Assembly (NCBI GenBank): GCA_009761415.1
Contig: QUOL01000006.1
Span: 806,001 to 870,000, forward strand
Direction: 5' to 3'
DNA: 64,000 nucleotides
DNA from: Sarcomyxa edulis
Lineage: Eukaryota; Basidiomycota; Agaricomycetes; Agaricales; Mycenaceae
In this document: positions 21,955 to 32,401 of the stretch, in pieces
How the letters are laid out: each line of letters starts with the position of its first letter
How positions within the stretch are numbered: position 1 is the first letter of the stretch
The notes under the pieces: generated by a model
Told to the model about the DNA's origin: nothing
Seen by the model: only the letters and a program-made list of their open reading frames with translations
The model's database searches: none
Made by a program: the position numbers and the translations under genes

Positions 21955-24692
21955 TCACTTGAACAACGACAATTTCCTTTGTTTTCCATCCGAGTCGGAT
22001 TGTGCGTAAACCCCGTCGATCTCTTCGGTGGCGTTGAAAGACGTTGGTGGCGCGTACCACCAGAGGGTCGTAACACCTACAGGGAAGGTATACGTAGCCT
22101 AAAGGAATATTTAGGCGATACAAGAGCTGAACTATCCAATATACTCACTTGCATTCCCCTGAATTCGATAGTTGTTTGTACTGGTACTGGATCCCAAGAT
22201 CCATTGTTGTTGTCGTTTGCGTTGAGTACTACGATAGAATATCGCAGCCAATCGGAAGAAGATACGCGGCCGGTAACATAGGCTCCGACTGTGAGTGTAA
22301 AGCCCAGGGACCCGCCGACAGAAACGCCAACTCGCTTCCCCCATGGCCCGCCCACGTCTTTGGGAAGAACAGCCTTAGAGGCTTGCGCCATGGAGTAGAC
22401 TGTCATGGAAATTCAATGATGGATGGAAGAAAAAGGGGTTTTAACGACGCACACTCTTGGTTGACGCTGTAGGTACCGTCGCTATTGACCTGCACTATAG
22501 CTCGACTATAGAAAATTGTAGTTAGAACACGAGATTAGGAAGATGGAAAGACACTACCATCCAGGACCTCCACAACTGTCAGTTCCTGGTAATTTGGGGT
22601 TGCCGTTACCGTCTATGAAGAGTTGAACACGATAATATCAAGGACCCTAGGTTGAACAGTGCTCACCCAAGGCTATATTCCACATAAGCCCAGAGTCTGT
22701 CAAAACATCAGCGTCAAAATCGTTAACTATGGGCGACAAACGTACGAGAGTTGTGAGTGAATCCCGCTTCGAAGGCGCAAGTCCTCATTAGTAACAAAAC
22801 CACTTCGAAAAAGAAAGAAAGAAACACACCTACGAATCTGATGGATTATTCGCAAAGCACGAAATTCAGTAGTAAGTCCGAGCGACAAAAAGGAATCGAT
22901 GATTTACATGTTCTGCATATACCACTGGAAGATGTCAGCTTCGTCGAATTTAGCGCACGTCACATGAAAGGATTATACCTTGATATCGCTCCACCAATCT
23001 GAACCTATAGTTCCAGAACACTCTGGGGAATCTAGTCAGCACGGATAAAGGACGCTCGACGAAAGAAATTACCCGTGAAATATATTTCTTTGTCAGGGTA
23101 CTGAGTGTGGAAAGAGTCCATCTCGCCCACCGTTCCTGCGTAACAATGGAAAGCTTTCCAACAACTTTGTATCAGAGTCTGTCAATGGTTGCACAAGAAC
23201 AAGGCACATACCAACACCATCGAAGGAAGAGCCAGCCATTTGCATCTGAGCAGTGATGATTCATTCATAATAAGAAATCCATCGTACGAGGCTACAAGTT
23301 CACGTACCAACTGCACTGGGTAAGTGGCAGCGTTATCCCAATTATGTTCTGAAGAATCGTGTCAATCACAGATGACAAGTGGAGCGATAGGACCTTTAAA
23401 TACCGTAGCCAATTAATTTGACAAATGAAAATCCATTTGCGTTCATAAGAGGCTTCAAGATTGTGCCGATCTGTGCTTCGACCGTTACCGGCATGGTGCA
23501 TGAAGGGTATGTGGAGTCGGAGTTCAGAGGTTCGTTCTACAATTGCGAATTTTGTCAGCACAACCAACCTACCACTGTATATACACAAGATGAGCAACGT
23601 ACCTGAATTGAGATAGCGTATACTGTGATACCGTTGTTGTGGAAGCCTTGGAGGCACTTCAAAAGATATGTAGCGTCTTCGAAGCAATATGAGTATATTA
23701 GATTCGACACGGCAATCTGGACACTCACAATTATTCACAAGTGAGGACGTCAAAGAACCGCCTTTCATGGTCCCTGTAGTTTTCATCCAACCAGGCTAGA
23801 CATCCATCGTATCAGCGTAGATCGAGAGGCTACATGATTATTACAACATACAGGACTCCAAGGAAGGACATGAACTCGAAGAAGACTGTTGATAGATAAT
23901 ATGTCTTTGATCACCGAAAAGAGATAAGATGGTGCTTTATTGATGTTAAAACTGCCGAAAGATGTGTCCCCGCTGGTATCGTCAAAGGAATATGCAGAAG
24001 CTGTATCAAAGAAGTAATGAGTGCCTAAATTAGAGCAATACTCAGTGGGATCGAATCGTACCAGAGAAGTCTGAAGCTCCGAGAGGGACACGAAGGTATG
24101 TCAGCCCGGCTGCATTCGCGCCGTCCGTAGGCGAGAAGAGGTAAGTGAGCAACGCCCAATAATTAGCAGAGTTCTTGGACTGTAAATAGCACGAATTCGT
24201 ATAAATAAAACCGAGAATGGCGGCAAAGTCAATTATCCATAAAACTCACTTTCAAGTTGTTCAACGTGAGGGCAGAGGAGTCCGCTTTTAAGGATGTATG
24301 TCAAACAGATAGAAGGGAAGAAACCGAGATATAAACACGCCGAACGTACTGAGCTTCAGAAGATGTCAGTTCATCCAGCGCGACAGCCAAGAAATGAAAT
24401 GTGCGTACTGTGCCCCCAACACCCCAAATCGACTGAAAAGTCGATGCATCGTTAATTACGATGTCTGCACTACCAATTACACTAGGCGTGACAAAATTTA
24501 TCGGTGTCGAGGGTTGGAGACTTGTGAAGAGTTTTGAACGGTCCCATGTGGTCTGCCACTGCGAGACACATCGTGATTTCAGTAAACGCGTTTCCAACAA
24601 ATGCACGACGCACTCACGATGTCCCAAATCTGCTGCGAAACGATAGGTTGTGCAAGAGTAAGACAGCATAGTAGTATGTGGAAACTACGCAT
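21955..24692 (-). CDS. Secreted GH30 glucanase (endo-beta-1,6-glucanase-like)
   Basis: Gene with many short introns for a glycoside hydrolase family 30 enzyme. The ATG at 24692 gives a signal peptide MRSFHILLCCLTLAQPIVSQ, splicing into WQTTWDRSKLFTSLQPSTP. Conserved GH30 segments are FQSIWGVGGT, DDTSGDTSFGSFNINKAPS and HVLPWSPPGWMKTTGTMKGG. The acid/base Glu is in AISIQNEPL, and the nucleophile Glu in YFTECSGTIGSDWW. The codon of the nucleophile is split by an intron. Late motifs are VNQEYYSMAQASK and the C-terminal beta-sandwich. Fungal members of this type cut beta-1,6-glucan in cell walls; that specificity is inferred. A transposon lies 84 bp upstream of the start codon, so most of the original promoter now lies beyond 26307. 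Confidence 0.9.
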
Positions 24693-24776
24693 AGCGGTAA
24701 TACAAGTCGGAGAAATTACCAGACGTCAAAGTCAGGCCAGTGTTAGTGCAAGTGGCGACACCGGTTCTTCTCTTTA

Positions 24777-24849
24777 CAGCCATTTCAGAAAACCTTGTCA
24801 TGTTGCACTTTTTTTATTTTTGGCGGTTACCAACCGGCGAATAAGTGGC
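24777..24849 (+). repeat. Left terminal inverted repeat of the transposon
   Basis: About 73 bp starting CAGCCATTTCAGAAAACC and ending AATAAGTGGC. It is inverted and imperfectly repeated at 26228-26307. Confidence 0.9.
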
Positions 24850-25035
24850 TGTGCCCGGGAGTGAGGTCCGGGTTGTGCCGACGCTCCTTCAACTCGCAAA
24901 TCTGAGCTTCGTCTGGGCGCAAGTGGGATCTCCACAACCATTTGAGCCACTGCTATACTATCATAAGTTGTGTTTCTTTGCATATAATCTAGGGAGTCCC
25001 CGAATCCCTATCAATTCATCCAGAATACAATGATC

Positions 25036-26164
25036 TTACACTAAACCTGAGTGTCGGAACCAACCTCTGGCCATCTCTCCCGTAACATGTCCGCAAGCCT
25101 CCATGAGATCTAGTTCTGGTGTCTCGCTCTCTGCCAGCCTTCTCCAATGCCTCCTAATCCATGCTTTCACTGATAGAAAGTGAGCCGGTACAACAGCTTG
25201 GATAATTATACAGATAATGTATTACCTGCACTGAAGCTTTCCTCGATAGGATTGAGGTCCGGAGAGTAAGGGGGCAAAAATAGAAGAAGTGAATCTGTGA
25301 GACAATCAGAAAGCAATTCTAGAGAAAGTTGTAGTACAAGAAACTTACTTTGAGCTTCGACTACTTCACGGAGCAATTCACTTTTGTGAATTGCGCAATT
25401 GTCGAGGATGAGAATGCTTCGATCTTGTGGATAGGGATTCATCTGTGGAAGCTAATGACATTCTGTCAGCTCGAACCATCATGCATGTTAGAGTGGGAGG
25501 GACTCACGATGTCGTTTACGATAAAATCAAAAAATTCATCACCATCAACAGAACCGGGTACGATTCGCGTACCAACATATCCGTCAACGCTGATTGCTGC
25601 GAGAATACTGTATCGTTCTCCTCGAACGAAAGGCGCATCGATTTCTGCTCGTTGTCCCGCAGGTGCTCGACCAAATCTACGGAAAATTGTGCGGTCATCT
25701 TTGCTCGACTCGTCTGCTGTGATCACCATGCTTGCGATCACATTCTCTCTGATGAACTCTCGCCACTTATGACGTGCTTCTTCATCCCTCTCTGCTGCTG
25801 CCTTGCGTAGCATCTTGTAAGTAATACCGGCATCGCGAATCAATGTGTGTAAAGCGGACTTCGAGATCTCCATGTCTTGGGTGACAGCGATCCAGTCCTG
25901 GATTTCATCGAGATACATTTCGGGTGACTCGGCTACCAGCTGGATTAGATCGTGAGTTTGCATAGCGTCAAGAAGAGGAGGGCGTCCTTGAAGAGGGTTA
26001 CGAGGTGGAATGACACTGCCGTAGTTTATCTCGTTAGCCTTCCAGCGTGCTATGCTACGTTCCGAGACTCCGAGAATTTCTGCCACATCTTCAGGGATGT
26101 AATCATTGCCCAGAAGCCAGAGTGCACGCTCCTTGAGGTCCTTGCTAATGCGACGGTACACCAT
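25036..26164 (-). CDS. Tc1/mariner-type DDE transposase
   Basis: Four exons joined by three introns, donors near 25499 (GTGAGT), 25350 (GTAAGT) and 25229 (GTAATA). Each splice keeps frame, and the product ends RGWFRHSGLV. An N-terminal helix-turn-helix region reads YIPEDVAEILGVSERSIARW, followed by GRPPLLD. This domain binds the inverted repeats. The DDE catalytic core has the first Asp in SMVITADESSKDD, the second in SILILDNCAIHKSE, and the Glu in PPYSPDLNPIEESFS. All three acidic residues are present and no stop or frameshift interrupts the frame. These enzymes cut and paste the element into TA sites. The catalytic core of DDE_3-like type is inferred from the motifs. Confidence 0.9.
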
Positions 26165-26227
26165 AAGTTTCGCAAAGTCTCTTACAATCGATCGGATAAT
26201 TCATTGATAGGCTCCGGATATAGCCGG

Positions 26228-26307
26228 GCCACTTATTTCCCGGTTGATGACCGGCGCACACAAAAATAAAAAAAATGCGCATATGACAAGGTTTTCTGAA
26301 ACGGCTG
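26228..26307 (-). repeat. Right terminal inverted repeat of the transposon
   Basis: About 80 bp, inverted relative to the left end. It differs mainly in the stretch between the outer 24 bp and the T-rich tract and by a few extra bases before CAACCGG. Confidence 0.9.
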
Positions 26308-26309
26308 TA

Positions 26310-26911
26310 AGTATGGCTTCTTCTACAGCCCAACAACCCAAGAAACCATTCTGATACATCATTGTTCCCATGACCGCATCCGCAGAAGTTCGGAGAATGA
26401 TATGATACAGAAGTGGACCAATCCTGAATATTTTTCCATTAATGTTGCGGTGCCAGTGGATGGCCTCAATGTGCCTCGTATCTTATGTATCTTGCAACAA
26501 ATAGTCAGTACCATTCCACCTTCATACTTCAAGTCCACTTACAAGGATTGACAAGTGACATCGACAGCTGCTCGGAACACTGAGGCGACTGAGAAAGAAA
26601 TCATGCAGACTAGAAAGAAGCACGGCATGCGGCACTCACTTCGAAGCATCCATGTGTTACCCTGGTCATACAACAGTCAGATGCCACACACTCCCTAATC
26701 CCGATCCTTATCGCTATCCTACGCCTAAGGTGTAGCTAAAAGCTACGACATAGACGACGATGCCTGCAACATGAGTGCCTAAAATAGATCGCCCGCCGAG
26801 AAAAGAAAACACTCAAGACTCTCAATAAGACCTTCACACACCACAGACGCGTTATTTTCACAAGGCGCGACACAATATAAATCAGAATCCGGTACCGCGG
26901 AGAAGAATAGT
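26310..26911. other. Original upstream region of the GH30 gene, now displaced
   Basis: About 600 bp between the transposon and the 3' end of the beta-adaptin gene. It must contain the beta-adaptin 3' untranslated region and the DNA that lay upstream of GH30 before insertion. No gene is supported. Confidence 0.45.
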
Positions 26912-29607
26912 CTAAAACAATCCCAAGAGATCATCCTCAGCCTTCTGAGGCTGCGCAGGTGACGCCATGCCGGGGGCAGAGCCCACTCGCGTATTGAGTT
27001 GGGGTGGAATCGGAGAGGCCACAGCGGATCCAAAAGTTCCACCTGCACCACCGAAGGACAAACCACCCAAGGAAATTTGGTTCTGGCCGACTGCAGGACT
27101 GCCACCCCCTCCGAATATCGACACGAGATCATCCAGCGGGTTACTAGAAGTACCCGCAAGTAGACTGGCAGCTGCCGGCGTGTGTGCGAGCACTTCCGTG
27201 GCCGCCAAGCCCGAGGGTTGGCCATTCGTCGCTGGCTCGTCGTCAAAGTCCAGTAGGTTCTCAGCTTGTTGACCCGCAACAACGGTTTGCAGTGCCTTTT
27301 GCGTTGAGAACCGGTCTTCCGCCGGGCTAGAGAGGGATGTCGTTTGGGGTTTAGTGAAGGGTCGTGCCACTAGAGCAGTGTGATCAAGAAAGGGAAAAGT
27401 CACTCACTCGGTTCCTTTGCGTTGAACGGAATCCGCCCCTACTCGGCCGCGGCCAACAAATGTCTCTTCTGGCTTATGGTAAACGCTGGCAAGGCTTGAT
27501 ATTTCCCCGATCAGCTCTTCCAAGAGTGCGGGAGATACTGTCGTCCGAGGGATCGATATAGGTGGCCGATGGGCGAGAACGACAGCCTTTGGGGGTAATG
27601 ATAACGTTATAAGTGAATGCAGAAGAGAGAGAGCACGGAGCCGTACCTTGGCAGCGCCAGGATCCGTGGAAAGTAGACGCCAATAAATATACGCCCGATC
27701 TCGTACGTCAGGTGAATCGCAGTCCTTCGTGGCAGTATTAAGTACACGTTGCACGACGCCTTGTGACGAATCAGGTTTCTTCAAAAAGAGCTTGACGACT
27801 GCTGTAAGAGTTTGGAGTTGGACCTATCGGATGAACGCGTCAATTTTGAGGGGTCGTGCTGGAGAGTTGGAACGGTGAGGCACTTACGGGGTAAGATTCT
27901 TCTACGAATGTATCGACGAAAATACTCAGTAACTCGTCTGCGTTATCAATTTTGTTGGCGTATTCTCCGATGATCCAGATTAGGGATGCTTTAGCCTCAG
28001 GCTCATCCAATTCATCAAGATTAGCGCACAAGGTTGGGATAACACCTTCGTATGTTGAGGGGTATTTTCGGAAGATATCCTAAAATGAGCCCGTTCAACT
28101 CACCAGTCAGATCGCATAAATAGATTTTGATACGCACCTTCATGACAACCACGGCTTCTTGCACGACATAGCTCACTCGCGTGGCGATAAGGTCCAGGAG
28201 AACATTCACACATCTCTCCGCAGCCGCGTCGATTTTGACTGCTGTCTGGCCGATGGCTTTGATGCTTTTCCGTACAAAGTCGACGTCCACTTCTGAAGCA
28301 TACCTACCGAAGGATTAGACAATGAAATTGATATGAGTTGGATGAATCAACAAACTCTTTCAGTTCGCTGAGCAGAGCGTCGACGTTGTTTTCGCTGGCC
28401 AGGCGAACCATGATATCGAGTTTTTCGATTTTGACATACAGCGGATCGTTGTATTTACAGAAAAATACACGCATCTCGTTTGAGAGCAGATCAGGGCGCT
28501 TCTGGAGTAGGAGATTGATATTTCGGAGAGCTACCCATTGAACTTCTGGGGGGGAGGAGAGGAGGGTGACGAGTGGAGGAGCCATTTTCCGTACTAGTTG
28601 TTTAATCAGTTCATCGCGATGAACACCACGCATGTGAATCATGACGACCTAGACAAAGTCATACAGCAGTTAGTCTTTGAAGTACAGTGTAAGCATTGTA
28701 AGACTCACCTTCACGGCCGCAAGGACGACACTTCCATTGACGTGCTGGAACTGGGGTACGACGCGCTCGCAGATATGTTCACTCTCTTTCTCATCCTGTG
28801 CGACGTATCGTGCTAGTGCGTTTAGTACAGCGACACGACCCCATTCAGAACATTCGTTGAGCGCGATGAGAAGTTTGTTGAGGATGGATGCGGTGATAAT
28901 GAAGATGGCTGGGTCAGAAGATGAAGTCGAAGGTTGCGATGTAGCAGCAATATGTATATCCGTTAACGCTGCGACGGTATTAGCGACAACCTGCAGCACC
29001 AGGTAAGCGTCAAATAAAGTAATGATGATGAGGAACACTCGCCATAGGGTTACTATCCGATATCATATCCTGTAGTTGCTCCAAGAACCCATTATCCATA
29101 ACCAACTCAGGCTTGAGATCGTACAATTTTGCAACACACAACGCAGCCGTCTTCCGCACGTATGGGTTCTCGTCTCGCAGACATTTCTGCAGCGGGTCAC
29201 AAAGATAATCGATAATCTTCTCCGCACGCAAACACCCCATCGTGCGGATAGCTAGCGCACGAACGAGGGGGTTGGGATCGTCTGTATCCTTGACGAAAGT
29301 GTTTACAGCAAGGATGACAAGTTCTGGCTGTGTCTTGGCGTAGTTCATGAGATATAGATACACCAGTTTCTTCTGCTCCAGGTCGTCTGTCTGCATATTC
29401 TTAAGGACATCTGGGAAGAGGCCACTGACGTCTGCATTCTGAGGTGTTAGTTCAGTTACTTGTGGAAGAAATAGTCTACTCACCTTTGCCCACTGTCATC
29501 GACGCTATGGTCCGTTTGATGGCATCCTTGCGTTTCTCCTTGTATTCACTATTGAGATCTACGCTAAGTTCGTAGTTCTCGCCTTTCCGAGGTGCACGCA
29601 AGCTCAT
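26912..29607 (-). CDS. APL2: AP-1 clathrin adaptor complex beta subunit (beta-adaptin)
   Basis: Multi-exon gene for the large beta subunit of the clathrin adaptor that sorts cargo at the trans-Golgi and endosomes. The N-terminus [20 protein letters not shown], then [20 protein letters not shown] and [20 protein letters not shown], is the very conserved adaptin trunk. It continues with HEAT-like helices ([40 protein letters not shown]). The C-terminus is a Gly/Ser/Ala-rich hinge with a clathrin-box-like LLDFDD, ending [10 protein letters not shown]. No ear (appendage) domain follows, as in the short yeast Apl2. AP-2 beta is less likely because the trunk is so strongly conserved. It diverges from the small membrane protein gene at 29828. 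Confidence 0.92.
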
Positions 29608-29827
29608 TTGAGAGGAATAACGGCGTTAGAGCTCCTGGATAATCGAGATGTCGGTATATGTACGTGCGTCGGAGGGTCGGAGTGGAAGTTGTTTGAAAGT
29701 GTGCGCGTCTATCGACGATTCAACTCTTACGGATACTTTCCCTCTTTCCCTCTATATCCTCGCAGCTATGGACCCGTACCGTTGAACATGATTTCTCTCA
29801 GTATATTCGATTTTTGGCAAGAATATA

Positions 29828-30288
29828 ATGCCAATCGAGTCGCGCTCTTTCGCACTTGAGGCTGCCGATTCTCGACCTCTCAAGTTGGTCCTCGACATAC
29901 CTAGTTGGTCTACTGATACACCTCCTAGGATGATCTGGGTTTCCTTATTCCTCATCTCAAGCCAAATATTAATGTATGCCTTTGTGCAATCCAATGTTGG
30001 ACGTTCTCTACCATCAACAGTCAGTCAGGATCCAACAATCTCAGTCTGCACCTATCTCAAAATAGCCGATTTCCCACGTCATATCATCCAGGACGGCCCT
30101 GTTGAACTACTCGGACATCACTTGCAAGTAAGTATACCGCTTATGCTTCTCGCTCGAGAAGCACTCATTCTCCTCTCACTATCCTGGTTTGCAACGGATC
30201 TGCCCTTACTACGGGCCAACAGAGGGCCTGTCCTGCTTTACTTGCAGCTTGTGGGCTGCTTTTAATTGCAGCTTGGCTCTGGAACTGA
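29828..30288 (+). CDS. Small predicted two-span membrane protein
   Basis: Two exons (29828-30126 and 30222-30288) joined through a perfect GTAAGT donor and a CCAACAG acceptor give about 121 residues. Two hydrophobic segments are visible: MIWVSLFLISSQILMYAFV near residue 35, and ALLAACGLLLIAAWLW at the extreme C-terminus. The second exists only after splicing, which favours the model. The region between them is polar (SVGRSLPSTVSQDPTIS-like in character). No family is recognised. Its start codon lies 220 bp from that of beta-adaptin, on the opposite strand. Confidence 0.5.
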
Positions 30289-30351
30289 CTGACCGAGCCG
30301 CCTCTACGACGAAGTTCGATCCAAAGCTGCTCTCAAACCTCACTCGTCTCC

Positions 30352-30379
30352 GGATTGACTCAAGCGCTTGAGTCAATCC
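30352..30379. repeat. Perfect 28 bp palindrome with two TGACTCA-type sites
   Basis: Each half reads GGATTGACTCAAGC and its exact complement, with no spacer. Each half contains TGACTCA, the consensus bound by AP-1/Gcn4-class bZIP factors. It lies 64 bp after the stop codon of the small membrane protein gene and about 380 bp before the CsbD-like gene. Confidence 0.9.
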
Positions 30380-30759
30380 CCTTGTTCTTGCTGTCGCAAT
30401 AACTCACACAAGATCGACGCTACGTGAACCTTTATCATCTGTGTGTTTACTGGAAAAAACGACTACTACAATAAGGAATATAGACGCCTCTTTCATGCCC
30501 AATTCAGACTGCCCCCATTTGGAGGTACGATTGCCTATACAACGCATGCTACGAGACCTGGAGCAACGCCACCGAATGACTCCATACCCTTACTCCAGAC
30601 GCACTCCATCCATCCATAACAGTATCGACGCACAAGAACTTGATGCAGTTCGTGACGTCATTCGTCAGGACCTCTGTATAGGATATAAGACGCTCAAGGA
30701 CTAACACTGCTCCAACAACCACTACTCAAAATTTTCTGCCTCCTCACACATACTACGCA

Positions 30760-31344
30760 ATGTCAAACTACAACAACATCTCCGAGCGCCCATCTCACCA
30801 CATCCATAAAGACTCGGAACCTCTCCCTGGTACTGGATCTGCTCCTCCACCTCCTGATTATAACCCTGCCACTATAGATCGGATGGATAGCTCAGAATTC
30901 CCGCCTTGGAACGATACGCCCTCACCTTCTCATGAGGAGCCTACTTTCCAGGCACCTCCCGCACAGGAGCGAACGAATGGTGTACAAGGGGACACTACGT
31001 CTGACGACGAGGAACTCATGGGCGGAAAGCCTGCTCGTACAGGTTCGTTGCATTATCTACTCATTAGGACTCGGTCACTCATTTATTTTTTGTAGGTGGC
31101 ATTCCCATCGGTGTCCAGGAAGATCTTCCCGAAGGGAAAGCTAGTGCGACGGACAGACTCGTTGGAAAGACGCAGAAGGTGAAGGACCTTTATCATATTG
31201 TCCGTAGAACACGAGTTTAACGTCGTCCTTGACTAGATTATTGGCAAGTACGCTCATAAACCCGAGATGCATGAGAAAGGAGAGCTGCGAGAGGCAGGTG
31301 GAAAGGCTGCGGCACAAGGCCAAGCTCGGAGTTCTCATGATTAG
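30760..31344 (+). CDS. CsbD-like stress-type small protein
   Basis: Three exons (30760-31042, 31096-31178, 31237-31344) encode 157 residues. The first two-thirds is disordered, Pro/Ser/His-rich (PLPGTGSAPPPPDYNPATID, SSEFPPWNDTPSPSHEEPTF). The C-terminal ~50 residues carry the CsbD-like signature: KASATDRLVGKTQKIIGKYA, then ELREAGGKAAAQGQAR. CsbD is a small bacterial stress protein fold also found in many fungi. Its molecular action is not established. No signal peptide or membrane segment is present, so it is probably cytosolic. It is followed by the H2A.Z gene on the same strand, 465 bp downstream. Confidence 0.85.
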
Positions 31345-31809
31345 GATACCCCTACTATAGCTACGTCGTGCTAGCAAGCACTCTGTTACGATAATTGTGT
31401 AATTTACAGACTTTCTGATGAGGCCGAGCGATGCTTGGTCTCAAGGGAGTCGCCAAACACGTCTTCGCGCGTATCACGTGGGTTTGTTGATGCCGATTGA
31501 ATTTATTTATTTTTTGCTCCGTCCCGATTCGGAAGCAACTCTTCTCACCCTTAACCATCACCAACTCTTTCCGCCACTTTCGCGTTTCTCCTCGTGAGTC
31601 CCACATTCGCTCTCTCTTTCTTCGTTCATCTTGGCTAACAGAACTATCATATTCCAGGCCCATCTTACTCTGAAAACTTGGATACAGATCGTGGTGAAGC
31701 TCCTATAACTGAAAGCCATGTTTCGGCCTCATATTAATGTTCATACGAATCTCACAGCCTCAAATCAAGCCAACGTCACCACCTAAAACCACTAACACTC
31801 TCCCTCATC
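31345..31809. promoter_or_regulatory. Upstream region of the H2A.Z gene
   Basis: 465 bp containing a CACGTG E-box at 31475-31480 and long pyrimidine-rich tracts on the coding strand, as is common in highly expressed fungal genes. No separate gene is supported. Confidence 0.45.
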
Positions 31810-32401
31810 ATGTCTTCTGCAAAAGGTGGAAAATCAAAGTCCGGCGCGACTAGCAACCCCGCTCAGCCTCAAACAAGAACCATACAAACGAGAAGTCAGA
31901 AAGCAGGGCTCCAGGTGTGTTTCCATATCATTCCGGATGGCAATCGGAAGTATGGATACTTCCGATTGCAGTCTATCATCTCTGTCGCTTTCAACCTATG
32001 CCTTATCGCTCTTCCCACACCTCTAGTTCCCCGTTGGTCGTATCCATCGTTATCTCAAGCAGCGTACACAGCACAATGTCCGTATTGGAGCGAAAGCCGC
32101 TGTATATACATCCGCAATCCTCGAATACCTCACTGCAGAAGTATTGGAACTCGCCGGTACGTCCTTACATCTACTACTCCGATACCTATCAGCTTACTTA
32201 TCCCTCGCACTTACAGGCAATGCATCCAAAGACCTTCGCGTAAAACGCATAACACCACGCCATCTCCAGCTAGCTATCCGTGGTGACGAAGAACTCGATA
32301 CGCTCGTACGCGCGACTATCGCTGGAGGAGGTGTACTGCCATTCATCCACAAGAGCTTGACGACGACCGTCAAGGCGACACCAAAGGCTGCAGCTGCCTA
32401 A
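31810..32401 (+). CDS. HTZ1: Histone variant H2A.Z
   Basis: Three exons (31810-31914, 32027-32156, 32217-32401) encode 139 residues. The tail is [20 protein letters not shown]. The histone fold reads [20 protein letters not shown], then [20 protein letters not shown] and [20 protein letters not shown]. It ends [20 protein letters not shown] and a short Ala tail. H2A.Z rather than canonical H2A is shown by [45 protein letters not shown] residues ([14 protein letters not shown]) and by introns, which canonical H2A genes usually lack. The variant marks promoters and is exchanged by the SWR1 complex. Confidence 0.96.

Larger units (their letters stand above)
24777..26307 (-). mobile_element. Complete Tc1/mariner-type DNA transposon
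   Basis: A 1531 bp element bounded by TA dinucleotides (24775-24776 and 26308-26309), the target duplication of the Tc1/mariner superfamily. The ends are inverted copies. The outer 24 bp read CAGCC(A/G)TTTCAGAAAACC and on to TTGTCAT with one mismatch. After a variable patch come a shared T-rich tract (TTTTTTTATTTTTG) and an inner AATAAGTGGC block. It encodes one intact transposase on the minus strand. Insertion is immediately upstream of the GH30 gene. Both ends and the coding frame are intact, so the copy looks young and possibly autonomous. Confidence 0.93.

Noticed and set aside
25421..25520. Frameshifted or truncated transposase
   Set aside because: The apparent stop after IVNDI is inside an intron (GTGAGT donor). 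Splicing three introns restores one continuous DDE transposase.
26912..29607. AP-2 beta subunit instead of AP-1
   Set aside because: The trunk is of the highly conserved AP-1/2 beta class, which in fungi is normally the AP-1 subunit. The lack of an ear is also consistent with yeast Apl2.
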